From Sitta carolinensis (taxonomy: Eukaryota; Chordata; Aves; Passeriformes; Sittidae): a stretch of DNA of 64,000 nt. The DNA lies in NCBI GenBank assembly GCA_032173965.1, contig JAVUNC010000006.1, positions 36,923,870 through 36,987,869 on the forward strand. Reading direction: 5' to 3'. Positions 26,136 through 39,400 of the stretch are shown here, in pieces; position 1 is the first letter of the stretch; each line of letters opens with the position of its first letter. The position numbers and the translations under genes are program-made. Under the pieces are notes generated by a model. The model saw only the letters and a program-made list of their open reading frames with translations. It ran no database searches and had not been told where the DNA came from.

Positions 26136-26535
26136 AATCACTGAATCAATTATGTTGGAAAAGACCTCTGAGATCCTTGAGACCAATTTATGAGGAAACA
26201 CTACCATTTCAACTAAGTGCCACATTCAGTACCAGGGATGGTACATCAGCACCTTCCTGGGTAGCCTGTCCCAATAATATTCTCAACCTTTCTGCGAAGA
26301 GTTTCTTCCTAATGGCCAACCTGAACCTTCCCTGGTACAGCTTGATGCTGTGTCCTCTCATTCTGTCACTTGTTCCCTGGGAGAAAAGCCCAACACCCAC
26401 ATTGGCTACAATCTCCCTTTAGCCAATTGTAGAGAGTGATAAACCCCCCTGAGCCTCCTTTTCTTCAGGCTAAATAAGCAGGTCCCTCAGCTGCTCCTCA
26501 TAGGACACACACTCCTGACACTTCACCGCTGGTGA
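26136..26535 (-). mobile_element. CR1 LINE 3' fragment, about 400 bp
   Basis: The plus strand starts 'atcactgaatcaattatg' followed by 'ttggaaaagacctctgagat', the reverse complement of the CR1 3' UTR end. It continues with the antisense of the C-terminal coding end: 'tttcttcctaatggccaacc', 'ctgagcctccttttcttcag' and 'cagctgctcctcataggac'. The element lies on the minus strand with its 3' end at 26136 and is 5' truncated near 26535. The 120-codon plus frame at 26060-26422 is antisense CR1 and not a gene. Confidence 0.9.
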
Positions 26536-29500
26536 AGTCTTAAGGCTTAGAAAGCTGAAACAATTTGCCCCATATTGATCAGTATGTTGACAGATTCCAA
26601 GCTGAAGAACAGTTATATATTTCAGCCAAGAATTCCACAGGTAAGCATGCTGCTCCCAATTTTACTTTTTTTTTCCTTTCTTATTTCCATTATTAAGTGC
26701 TACTTGCTATTAAAAAAAAAATGTTGACAAGAAAAGCAGTATTTCTCAAAGTGAAGTTTACTAAATGTTATAAAAATTCTATACATCACATTATGGGAGA
26801 ATTTTTTAAACTTTTGAACTCCAGATTCTTCAAAGCATTACTCCCCAGAATCTGTGAAAGCAATGTATACTGTTGCTGTGAAGATCTTATTCTTGATGCA
26901 GTGTATTTGATATCTTTTTGAAAGAAGACAATTTTGTTTTACAGAAATCTTAGAAGCTCATTCTAATGAGAAGTACCTCTTCTATTATTTTACTGTTTTT
27001 ATTCACTGCACTTTTTTTTTAAATGGCTAAAACTATTCCAAGAAAGTGGTCTTAGCAGTTGGCTGCTTAGCACTTAATCAGTTCCTGCTGTTTATTCTTC
27101 CCTTGAAGTCACAGTCCTGTGTTAAAAGCACTGAACTTGTCCCCATAGCCATTGGTCCTTATGCAATAAAACCACACACCACAGACTTCAGATGCAATTA
27201 GACTGTAAATCAAATATGCAGAGAGAATGCCAGAAGTGGAATCATCATCTCTTCAGGATTGTAAATAAAATAAGCAGGGGGGATGCCGCAAATGGAACCA
27301 TCATCTCTTCAGGCTCAACAACACAAGTCTTACTAGTTTTTGACTTAAGCTATTATGAAAGCAAGATTTTCACTTGCTTCCATGATTTAATAATATAAAT
27401 ACCATAATACTAATACCAATATTAAAGCTGATATTAATAGTAACAACAACATTGAACAAATTCAGGTAAACTCCCAGTGTGAAGAAGACTCTACATTCTC
27501 TGCTGAAAACAGGTTTCATTGATCTTCTCTCCTCTTTTTCCTTAGGAGATTTTTGTGTTCAACACAGAGCCAGCAACAAAACAACAGTCTGACTGACACA
27601 GAGCCTGAGTCTTAATATTGGCTTCTCATCACCAGTGAGTAAGAAACAGTTACAGACAGCTTGTGGGAGAACAAGTGCAGCTCCACATATTTCCTTTGCT
27701 GTCAAATACACACTTTTTTAGCTAAAAAGTAAATTTATACAAATTTATACTATAACACGGGATTTAAATTTTTTATGGCTAACCCATTACAGAAATAAAG
27801 CAAGAACATTTAGTTTATCTTAGATATATTCTGTGCTGTCAGGGGGACTGACTTCTGTCTTTAACACACCAAAATTCGGGTATTTGACTTTAATAAGTCC
27901 ATTTATTTTGCTCATATTTATGATCATGTGAAGACTCTGGAAACAACTTTGTGCTCACTCGATTCTCATGACTGTATTCATCACATTTTCATACCATCAT
28001 TTTTTCAGATTTATTGTTAATATTTGAACCATAACCATGAAATATCTCTACAAGAGTCTATCTCATATCAATCTCATGGATCTCAGGTATTGGTGAAACA
28101 GATTTTTCTCTGAACCATTCTCAATTAAAAAAACCCTTCTCATTTGCTGTTAATTGCATGGATTCATTGGTGGTGGTCATAATTTATTACAACTGATCTC
28201 TCCATCTCACCATATATTTTTTTCCAGATGCACAATTTTTTTTACATTAAATTTATTTCATTGTTATTTTTCAGCTTGTGGGGTTTTTCCCTTTCTTCAA
28301 ACTTGAGTTGTGCTAGTGTGTTTTGTCTGATCAAATTGCAAATATGAACACAAGAACTTTCTGTGCTTGTATTTTCCCATGAAATATCTGAAAGTCAAGA
28401 ACAACCAAATATGGGTTGAAGGAAGAGCATCTTTGAAAATAATTTTGAATATGAATGGGATATTCGATTTTGAAAAATGACTCAGTTAAAAAAGAACATT
28501 GAGAATCTTGACCAAAACATCTCTCCTTAAAGACTGTTCTACGTTTTCTGTTTTTCCATACTTAATTTTTTTTTTGTGTCACTTTCTTTTGTTACTTCAA
28601 AAGATAAAGATTTCATTTTCTTTACATTTTACTAGTAGCTGACTTTATTGTAACCATAGGCCAATGAAAATTTGTCTATGTCTATCCTGCTCCCCTTCTA
28701 ATGCTAGCCCAAAACAGGCATTATTTGGAGGATGATCTGTGAGACAGACCTTTTCTTTCAGCTGTATTGTGCGTTTCTTGACAGCCTTTTCATCTGCTGA
28801 TTTGCTTCCTCAAAGGCCTATCTGTGGTGTCTTGTGGATACCAGGACTGAAGACCCCACTCCTCCACCTCTCAGCTCACATACTGTTAGGAACAAAATGG
28901 TTCAGAAATAATTTCTGCCTGAGGGATTAAATTCTAACATTAATTTGTCCATTAGTATAAATTCAGGTTCACAGGTGTGTTCAGTGTTTATTTCTAATGT
29001 ATTCAGAATACCTATCACTTTCAGAAAGATTTGAAAGATAGATGAACTAGAAAGAATGGGAAGAAATTCCTTGGCTCTTTGCTGGGAAACAGACCCTCTT
29101 ATAAAGATTGAAAATGCTTGGTGGAGACAAAAGGGACAGTGAAGCTTAACCACCAGCTTTATACAGAAGGAAATGAAAAAATCCAAACATGTGATTTATA
29201 TAGTTGCATCACACCAATCGTAAGTTGAGTGTAGGGAAACCTTCCATTGTTCATCTTGACAGCCTAAATCAAAAGGAACTAGCATGTTATGCTGGGATGC
29301 CAGGCCAGTGATAATGTTCACATTTTTATAAGAATCGAAAAGAAAAAAAAATTAAATACTGAGAAAAAAATTGTTTTGAAGAAATTAGAAGAGAGGCTCA
29401 TAGGAGAATTTTCTCACTATCTTGTGAGGTAAAGAATGAAGCTTGGTTCTAAACAATTAACACAAAGTAGAAGATGAGACGTGTAATAAGAAGTACAGGG

Positions 29501-31945
29501 AGGTACTACCTTAAATATATCTTTGGCCTTGCTAGATGTAAGATTAAAACAATTTAGTGAGCAGGTATAAGCATTTGAGTACACAATGATTATATATGCT
29601 GATAGGGTAATTGAATTTGCTAATGACAATTAGCCATTTGCAAATACAATTATTTTATTACACAATTTAATGTACACAATTCCAAATTAAAAATTGTGTC
29701 CTTCACAGGTTTTAAAAATCACTATATGTGCTCTGCAAATTGGAAGCAGTGATAAGATTTTAGTTTGCTACTCCACACTGATCAGCAGTTTTGTAATTCA
29801 GTCTTTAATCAGACAAGCATACTGTTCCACAGTTTTACCTAGTTGTGAAGAACAAGAGTGCAAACCATCTCTTCACCTTGTGAGCTAAATGCAGAGAAAT
29901 CTATTTCTGCAATTTGTCAGTTAACTATTCCTTAATGGAATGTTAATCACACTCAAATAATGGAATAGAGGAGGTGACTGCTAGCTACCCCTGTTGTGCT
30001 TAGAGTCACGATCTCTTAAAATTCTCCTAAATGTCTTTTTGATTTTAAGGAGGTTAAGCTCTGGAAATTCCTTGAATTCATCCATCATTTTCCATTCACC
30101 AACATCACAGTATCTCGAGCAGCAGGCATACACACTAGCCATTCTTCAAAATAATTCATCAGTCCTTTCTGTCTTCTTTTTTTTTAGCATCTATCTGATC
30201 ACATGATACCACTCAAAAATCTGGACAATTCATTATTGCAAAAAGTTCCATGGAACACAGAATTAGCAGAACTATAAACGTGTCAGATATTGATACTAGG
30301 TGAGATTGAGGAATTTCAGTATCACATTTTCTATTAGAAACAACATGAATCACTTAGTAAAATACAGAAATCCTAAAGCACTTTTCCAAAGTAATAAAAA
30401 TCATAAAATAGTAAAATATAGTCCAGAAGCTTTCACTGTGATCGTGTGTGGGTTTCCACTAACACTTTCATGAAGATTTTAACCAGTCATTCTTATCAAT
30501 TCCTGACGAAGTTGTAGAGGGAAAATTGACTTATTTCCCATTATTAAGCAATTCAGTGGCACACCTGCAAATACAGCTCAAACTCCACTTTCCATGCACA
30601 GGCATCCCACCGACACTGTGAGATGACTACAAGTATGCTAAAATTTTCCCCATTTTCATGAGGTGTTGCTGTTTATATTGAAAAAACTTATACTTTCTAA
30701 TTTCTTATCATGTAGATGATTAGGTTTACAGGCAGATTTGAGTTCCTTTCAGTTCTTGCTCTCTGAAAATATATTCTTAATGGGTAATTTTCTTCAAGTC
30801 ATATCTCTGTAACACCACAAAGAATTTCTTTTCAGCGACAAAACATCTGATTTTTTTTCTGTCAGTTACAAACTATAGCTTGTGTTAAAACAATCAAGAA
30901 CCATGATTTAATTTTGTTGGTAATCTGAAGTTATATAACACATACTACATTAAACAGGCAAAATCGAGATACTTTGAGTCTAATGGGTTCTATTTTTCTT
31001 GGAAGATGCCTCAAATACAACTAATTCAATAAAAGGGGGCTAAAAAACATTGTCTGTAGAGCAAGGCATCAGTTGTTTTTTCCAATGGCTACCTGCAGTG
31101 TCCCAGTTCTCACAAATAGCAGGCATCTCAAATCGTAGAAGACACGAAAGCAGTCCAGGTGCAAGTTTCTTTGCCAAATCAGTGTTCAAACTGACAAACT
31201 ACTTTAGGAGAGGATAGTAATTATCTTTAGAAACACTGCAACATGAGAGAAGCTTGATTTAATTAAATCACTAGAACTGTAATTTAAGTCATGATGCATG
31301 CTTTAATTATTCAAAGCAAAATGTTCTTCTCAGAGGACTTTCATTAGGGATCTGGTCTTTGGGAAAACCTTGTCATATATGGATTTACTTGCCCCAGTAA
31401 CTGGAAATATCAGGTAGAATATGAAAATATGAACTGAATATTATAACTAATTCTGTTTAGCTAATGAGTAAACCCAATTGTGTCAGAATTGTATGACTGA
31501 TAGAATAGTCATGTAAGTTATTTACAGTTAATTATACATTTAGTTTAAGAATTATATCATTACAGTTTTTGCAACTACTTTGGGCCCAATTCCTAATATG
31601 CTCTATTATTCCTTCCCAAGCTGATTACAAAATTTCATATTAATGTAGAACTCTTATTTCTGATATAGGCCCAATATAGGCTCTTATTACATGAAGAGTC
31701 ACACTGCATAAATTGCTCATATCAAGAAATTAAAACAAAACTACCCTTGCAAAATTATTACTAAAAACATGACTTTTGAAGTAACTCCTAAAACTTGGCA
31801 AGATAAATAGATTAACAACAGCACTAGATTACTGATCATTAGAGTGCTTCACATTTACATAACACTCATAAATATTTCATAATATATACATGACTAAATT
31901 AAACCTCAAATGTTTCCAAGAGACAAAGGAATAGACTATGCTTAC
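26536..31945. other. AT-rich DNA without recognised genes
   Basis: Only short open frames occur (up to 94 codons, minus 28902-29186), none recognised. A donor-like site at 26640 (CACAG before GTAAGC) has only weak acceptors upstream. The 56-bp tandem duplication at 27201 is listed separately. Confidence 0.5.
27201..27312. repeat. Tandem duplication, 56-bp unit, two copies
   Basis: Copy 1 is 27201-27256 and copy 2 is 27257-27312, adjacent without spacer. They differ at ten of 56 positions. The last 14 bases, ending CATCATCTCTTCAG, are identical. The unit resembles no transposable element I know. The 68-codon frame across it (27192-27398) is explained by the duplicated unit having a length not divisible by three and no stop in the frames used. 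Confidence 0.85.
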
Positions 31946-32077
31946 CTTGAGAACTCTGTGTTCTAAGACAGAGAAATGTTTAATCACTGAATAAAGCTGA
32001 TGTTTAAAGTGGTGAGTGTGGGAATCCCACTCATATACTTGACCCTTGATAAAATTAGTAGTACTGCTAGAACAAAT
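31946..32077 (-). other. Candidate exon, 132 bp, open in one frame (minus strand)
   Basis: On the minus strand a strong acceptor (gttaatttttcttttcag) ends just above 32077, and AAG followed by GTAAGC forms a strong donor just below 31946. The intervening 132 bases are 44 complete codons, open in frame 0 only; the other two frames have stops. The peptide includes the segments FIKGQVYEWD and HQLYSVIKHFSVLEHRVLK. It is faintly like EAR/EPTP beta-propeller repeats (a YxW signature) but too short and unsure to name. A symmetrical phase 0-0 exon with good sites would fit an internal coding exon of a gene with huge introns. No second minus-strand exon of comparable quality was found, so chance remains the leading alternative. 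Confidence 0.25.
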
Positions 32078-35000
32078 CTGAAAAGAAAAATTAACAACCA
32101 GGGATTCTGGAAGGTTTTGTGTAACATCTATTGGTAGAACTATGTTTAATTATATGTCATCCTACTTCTGGTAAACAAACTCTAACTTCCTAACCCACCA
32201 CATCCCAATATAAAATATAGAAAAAAAAAAAACAGTCCTAAGAAGATTCCTTGCTTCAAATCCAGTCAGTTGTGATTATTATAAAATTACTGCTTTGAAG
32301 TTTCTTTGCTGTTGATTTTTAGTGAGTAACTATAGTGGTTTTCATAACATAAAATACATTGCCATCATTGTTAATAAGGACCCTAAGTCCTTCTGTTATA
32401 TGAAGACAGTCTCAAGTTCTGACAAAATAAATCAACTCAGAGTATAATCCACACTGTTTATCTGTGTGTACACCTGCAGCTTACAGTGTAGCTGCTTCTT
32501 ACTATAATAGGCCAGTTTCAAGTACCTTTGGAAGAAATTACTCCTCTTTACATGCCCTTCCTCATTTGTTAAAAGAAGCTATCTTTATGACTAAATTTTA
32601 CTTCATTCCCAGGCCCTCCAGACCCAAAGGGATACAAAAAATTAGAACAGAGTATTTTAGTACCAAATTTCTTTTTCTCATATGCTATTCCTATGGATTT
32701 AGTTACCAATTTCTTATTAAAACCAGTGGAAGCCTCAGCTGTTCAGAATGATTGGGCTTTAACAAGGTCTAATACATGTTTAGCCAGTGAAGATATGCTG
32801 AAAAGTTTAGCACAGTCATCAATTTATGCAGTGTCTTTGGTGCTTGCTATGCAATCTCTCTGCTGTCATTGAACATGGCATTTCTTTCTCACATCAGTAA
32901 AGACAATATTTAAAAGTCATTACAAGATTCTGTCCTTTTGACTTGCTCTTCCTTTTGGATTTCACAAACAAAACTAGACCCTATCCATATCCATGTAGGC
33001 TGTTTACACCCTGGGAAAACAATGCATACGCTAAGCAGCCATTGCAAATAGATTAAATCTCAATCACAGGCAAATGAATGTCCTTGTATGTTGTTAGGCC
33101 CCAGTGCTGGTGTGAAACTGGCTCTTATGTCCTATGAGACATAAGGACTAAAATTTTAGCTACTGGCTGAATAGGAAAGGATTCAGTATCTCCATCTGTA
33201 AGGCTGAAACAGCTGGGGGATTGAAGGGTTAGCTCAGGTGGACAGGGTTACTATCATATTCAGTATTATCTTCCATCTTTCAAAACCTCCTGTGGTTCAC
33301 ATGTGTGAAGCATTCTGGTACACAGTGTTGCCAGAAATAGGGTTCTGCATTCACAGAGGGATCAGAAATGCTCTCTGTTTCTACAAAATGTGACAGTCTC
33401 TGGGAATGAAATGCATTTCCTAAGTATCCTCTTCAACTCTATTTGAGCGCTGGATAAAGAGAGGACATTTTGATATTCCTCCTAGCACTTTTGTGCAATC
33501 AAGTCCTCCTTCAATGCTTATTCTATAGTCACCTTCTAACAAATGGAGACGTATAATCAGACCTCATAAATGAAGCATGCCACTACATCATCTATAATGA
33601 AATGTACTCTTATAGCAAAGCATCTGGCTTCTGTACTTTAGTATCAATCCAGCCACTGCATATTTAGTCCTTGACGATGAACATTCCTGTTAAACTGAAT
33701 TTCTTTTAATTCTTTGGCAAGTGATTACTGAAATGAACTCAATACATCTACAAATTATTTCAACAGATGACTACAAAAGGTATAGAATGTTATGTTAGCT
33801 AGGGGAAGTGCCATCTACTATGAGAGACTGCTGTATAAAATTTACTTAGTGTATGCATCATTATCACATCAGCCAGGATATAACAAAACTGAAATCAATT
33901 ACTAATTATGATACACAAGATTCAAAAATTAAAAGCAATTTGAACTGCACAGAGGAGGATAAAACAAGCTCATAAACAAGCAGCTTTCCTAAAAATATTC
34001 GAATGCGAATGATCGTGTGGCTTTTATTGTCCCCTTCTCCAAATATTTCACTTTTGCATTCATGAAGGACATTAAAAGTCACAAAATAATGAGTGGGAGT
34101 AGAGAGGCCAGGATACAAAGAATGAATTAAAATTCCTGAAGACAATTAGACAAATGTTTTGTTTTATAACAGTCGTCTAGAAACTTGAATCATTGCTAAA
34201 AGCATAGTTCTTTTTCTTCCTCGCTTCTCTCTCTAGATAGGCAGTAGAAGTTATGTGTAATCAGACACTCAGTTGGTCTATTTCTGTGCTCTGACACAAG
34301 CAAAGAATAGGTTTTAACATTTTCTAAAACCAAATCTCATTTTCGGTTCATTTCACACTAGAAGAGGATGATATCACCAACTCTGATTATTACAGTATAA
34401 GAATTTGTGACACACCGAATCTGTAAATAGTTTGAGAACAGGTTTATGAAGAAATACAGTCAGATGAACCCATCCTTAAGTCCATATTAATTGTATAATG
34501 TTGAACACGAGTACTTATACGTTATGGGTTCAGTCACCTCCGAGGAACAGGTAGAAACAAATCAGGTGTGTGTTACTTATAGTGCAAGAGATCAGCAAAT
34601 GACACGCTGCAAAAATGAAATAAGAATTCAATGCCTTACCAAAATACAAAGTAAAAAGGACTTGAAAGTCCATCACAGTAAAACCATGCCACATTTAAGG
34701 TAGAGTTAGAGAGTCTGTGGGCTGAACTCCAGACCTGAGTTAACAACTCCAGTTGAAGAGCACTGCCTGTCTGTATGAAGTACTGCAGAGAGTCATCTCA
34801 CAGAAAAATTAAGTAAGCCCCAAAAGAGGCAAATTTACACTGTGTTATCTCTTAGCATTTCTGCTCCATACCTTAGAAACATGTTGCTCAAATATATAAA
34901 CCTTTGATAGACAAGTACTGCAATGTGTCAGATGACTTAGGTGACAAACACGTGATTTTACCATCTTCTCCACCAAAAAGTGATCTTTATTTAGTCCTGT

Positions 35001-36426
35001 CTCCTTGTCTCTAAAGTACTGAGTATACATTATCATTTTATTCTTTGAAGTTTTCTTTCTTAATTTTGCAGCTCAATGTCTTATTCTCACTTTTTCTGTC
35101 TAGTCAGAATATTTATAATGATTCTCTAACATTGCATCTACTGTATTCACCTCCTCCAAATTCTCCTTGTGTTTATGAAATGAGTTTTCTGTGCTTACAG
35201 GATAAAGTTCTTTAGATTTATAACCCCAAGTACATTGAAGCAAGTACAGTGAAGTGAAGATAAACAATCTGAATTTGTGGATAAATGACTCTATATATCA
35301 ACAATTTTAGAATCCATCATAACCTGCCAGTCATATGCTCTCTGTGCATGAAATGTATAAAGAATATAGAGCTAAAGAGTTTTTCACATAAGCCTAAAAG
35401 GATCATAAGCAAATTTTGTTCATAGTTACAATCATTTTAAACTCATTTTCTAGCAGAAAAAACAAGTCAAAACATGCTCAGTGAAATTTAAAAGGTTGAT
35501 CTCTTTACCTATGATGTGTATTAAAACCTTTGGGTTTGTGTAGAAATAGTCTGGGAATCTATAGATAGTCATCTCCTCAGTAGCTTCCCACCCTCCCTGA
35601 GCTGAATCAGCAGAGCGTGTCTGGCTGTGCTCGGAGCAAATGCAGGAGAGCAAAGCATTTAACGCCTCTAATTTGCAGGGAAAGCAGAGGCTATTAAGGG
35701 TGGTGCAAGGTCATAACAAAGCTAAGCTCTTAGAAATGTTAGATTTTAATCTGAATAAATAAATAATGTTGTTTATTCTCTCTGTGAATTTTATTTTTAG
35801 TGTGATGACATCTGGTTGGTTTCAAGCTATTTGGACTTAATACCAAAATCCTGACTGCTGTATACTCTTTTAAGATATAACAGAAGGTGCAAGATAAAAT
35901 GAGGGATTCTGTAAAGCATTTTTCACAAGGAAGGTGCCATTCTGTCAGAATCTTATAGTTGTAATACATTCTTTAAAACCTTTTAAATTAAATAAAATGT
36001 AAATATTTTAAACTCAAATCATATACACTTTTAGTTTCCCTCTATATGTTTGTTTGTTTGTTTTCAGTTTATAAAACTGAAATACTTCAATCTGAAAACA
36101 CAAGGCCATTTTAAAAAGGTTTAATTATGCAACAAATTGAAGTGGTATTTCCACATCCTATCCATTTTTTTCTCATGTATACAAGTCCTGGTTTGGTCAT
36201 ACAAAATTATACCAATAATAAATAAGATTACTATTGGTTTAGAATAAACAGGAGAGTAAGAAAGGCCATATCCAGGTTTATCTTCCCAGTATTTCTTCCT
36301 CCTATTAAATGTCTTAAAGCATATGCCTTTTAAAAAAATTAATTCAAATCAGTAATATTAAATACTGTTTGTAAGTGGACTATAAAAATACCACTATGTT
36401 CTATGCCTATTATAATGTCACATTTC
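32078..36426. other. AT-rich DNA without recognised genes
   Basis: There is no gene or repeat family. An 8-bp hairpin with a 6-base loop lies at 33124-33145. A minus-strand stretch near 35511-35690 is open for about 70 codons, GC-richer than its flanks, with three CpGs and a donor-like GTAAAG at its end. A (TTTG)n run is at about 36047-36063. Confidence 0.5.
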
Positions 36427-36461
36427 AAAACAAAACAAAACAAAACAAACAAAAAAAAAAG
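36427..36461. repeat. (CAAAA)n then poly-A simple repeat
   Basis: Four CAAAA units, one CAAA unit and an A run of ten form a low-complexity tract. Confidence 0.8.
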
Positions 36462-39400
36462 AAATACGTGTTCCTACATGTTCTCATATCATGCTTGAAT
36501 TTCAATAAGCAAATGTACAGTTGAATGTCATTAACATCAAGGAGTTGAATGGTCACAAAATATAAGCAGTTATTTGGGAATTCAGTAGCAAAAACTAATG
36601 CAGATGTGATTAATTCAACAAGCATAATCATTGTGTACAGGTGCAGGCTTTGCAAATTTGACCTGCAGTCAGTGGCACATCAGATATGATGACTTGAAAG
36701 TCTAGGGGAAAGGGAGGCTGCTCTTTCTGATAGCTCAAGGGCACATACCATACCATGAAATTGAAAATGTTGACACAAAATAATCAAATTAATCAGCAAA
36801 ATCTTCTAAATTTATGTGGGACAAACACCCATTGATGGAATATTCCTGGCTTTGCCTTTAAGTAAATGAAAATTATTAATCCAATTGTGTATTAGCTATA
36901 ATTAACAGAGGCCAATGAAAAGTCAGAGCAAGACAGTTTGACCAGCTAACCCAAACCATGTTCCAGTGTGTAACTGTTGCCCTTTGGTAAAGTGAGCTGT
37001 GTGTCCGGACCACTTTACCTGCAAGGGTAAATGCAATAAAACTCAAAGTGGTATTTTAGTGAAGTTATGCATCTGTAAGGACTTCTGACAGAAATTCCAT
37101 GGAAGTCAACCAAAAACAGAAGGAATAACAAGACAATTGTAAGAAAAAGAATTGGAATCTGTTCTGAAAGGAAAGCTAATCAGCAAACCTTCCAGGTATG
37201 AAACATTAGAATAAAAATATGAGGAAAAAAAACCCTACAAGCCTTGTGTTACTTGATTTCTACTTCACTGAAATGGGATTTCTTGTCCCAAACCATCTCC
37301 CATTGTAAGCTACTTCAGTCATAAATCTCAGCTGTATGTCTAAATAAGCTGAACTCAATTGTGAACACAAATGTAAATATTTTTATCTGTCTTACCCCAG
37401 AAGTATTGCAGGATTCTTCAGCGTTCTGAAACAGGTAACGAGTTCTTCCCTATTCCATGCAAGGGAGACTGCTTTCTGATTTCTTCTCATTGCTTCAGGC
37501 CAGACAAAGATAAAACTAAAGACAAATCTAAAGCTAAAATTGAGACAATTTTTATTGCAAGAAAAACCATAAGCAATTTTTAATAGAAAATACAAAATGT
37601 ATTTTTATATCCTCAAAAAGTGTTCTAAGGACTAATAAAAACTAGAAAAAGTAATTTGTAGATAGAAGCTTCTACTTGCAAAATGAATTGAAAAATAAAA
37701 GAATTGATCAACTATTCACTTTTTCTTTTTTGTAATGTTATTTTAACATGGGAGAATTAATTCAGCGTGTTTCAATTAATAAAAATTCAGAAAACAATTC
37801 TGGAAACAAATTCATCAGCTTTATAAATGACAGTTTGACTAACTTGCATCTGGGGATATAATTTTTTTTGTTAAAAAACTTGAAAAGATATTTTTATCTT
37901 GTTCTTGTCACTCTTTCAAGAGTTTTGTAACCTGAGTGGTTATTAATGTCTCTCATTAATCTTGGATGAATTAGGGAGACAGGATCTTAGAGGTTCAAGT
38001 CAATTATGTATAAATAGAGTCCATTATTTAGAGCACCATTATGTCCCCAGCTCATTTATTACATAATTTTTTCTTATCATCTGGAATTTATCCATCCTTA
38101 TTAACTAGCATTTCTGGGTAGATTAAAAAATTGTGGCTGAGGTAAATCACATCTCACAAGGCAGAACTAGATAAGACTCTAGCCTATTTTATTTTTCATT
38201 CTTTTGACTGGTTTAGACTCTTTTTGACTGGAGATGATTTTCAAAAGCAGTAGAGGCAGAATTTCTGTATATGCATGGCAAAAGTAGTTTCAAACATGTG
38301 CTTTCTTCCTGTAGAAGTAAAGGTTGTGTCCTTGAGACCCTTATTTCCTTATTATGTGAATTTATTGTCAAACTTAACCACAAAATTTTAGAGCAGAAGA
38401 GCCAGCCTTTTTTTTTTTTTTAATTTATTTTGGATAGTTACTCTGTTACTTTTGCCCCTGCTTGAATTGTGAAAAAACAGGACATTGGTCAAAACAGTAT
38501 AATAAACATCACAAAAGCTGCTTAGCATATAGCCTTATTTTAATTAATCAGTGTAATAAAGACAAGAATACTGAGCGATTATCTTGATCAGTCCTTGCTT
38601 TATTTTCTCTTTTAACACAATTTTGTGTTCCAATTTTTTAAATGTTTAGTTTTATCTCCCAATAGCTGCAATTACAGTTTTCTGATTTTATAACTGTAAG
38701 TTACAGCATAGAAATATGGAAAAGAAGTGAGACACAGAGATATGCATGTTCCAGACACTGTTCATCCTGGGGTGGGGAGCAACAAATAACATATTCTTTC
38801 CTTTAATAGCTCTTAACCTTAAAATATGTTTATCTAGCATCAGAAAAACCTGTATCAAGTCTAAGTGGGAAATCTGTTCCTCATAAAAGATCATCATGCC
38901 CCTCAGAGAGTTTGTGAAGTTTCACATGTACTTTAGCATAGAGTATTAACTGCTGAAAAGGGATTATGGTAAGTGACAAAATAGTACTACTTATCTTTAC
39001 ATTGTGGCTATTCTTTTTGTATTTTTTAACCCTTTTATGCTCACTGAGTAGCCTTCTTTTTATCCATCACCAGTCAGAGGCTTCCCTAGCCACGTTTTTG
39101 CCACAACCAATTAGATGAAATTTCGTTGCTTTCTCTTCTGTCTTCCTTTCTGGGTCACAGGTTGCAAATCAAAATGGAGAAGATTTGCATTAGACTGTGT
39201 TCAAGCAGAGCTTGAGAGAGACAATGAGTGAAAAATTGTAACAAATATAGAGTAATAATACACTTCTAGCGTCAGATCACCCCAGCATTTCAAAACCCTT
39301 TCTCAGTTCTTGATATAATCAACCCTTAGAGCACTTTCTAGTTGTGAAATATGTTATGTCTTATGAATTTAATCTAGCTGCTTCTGAAAGTTTCTCAATC

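Noticed and set aside
26060..26422. 120-codon plus-strand open frame
   Set aside because: It is the antisense of a minus-strand CR1 fragment.
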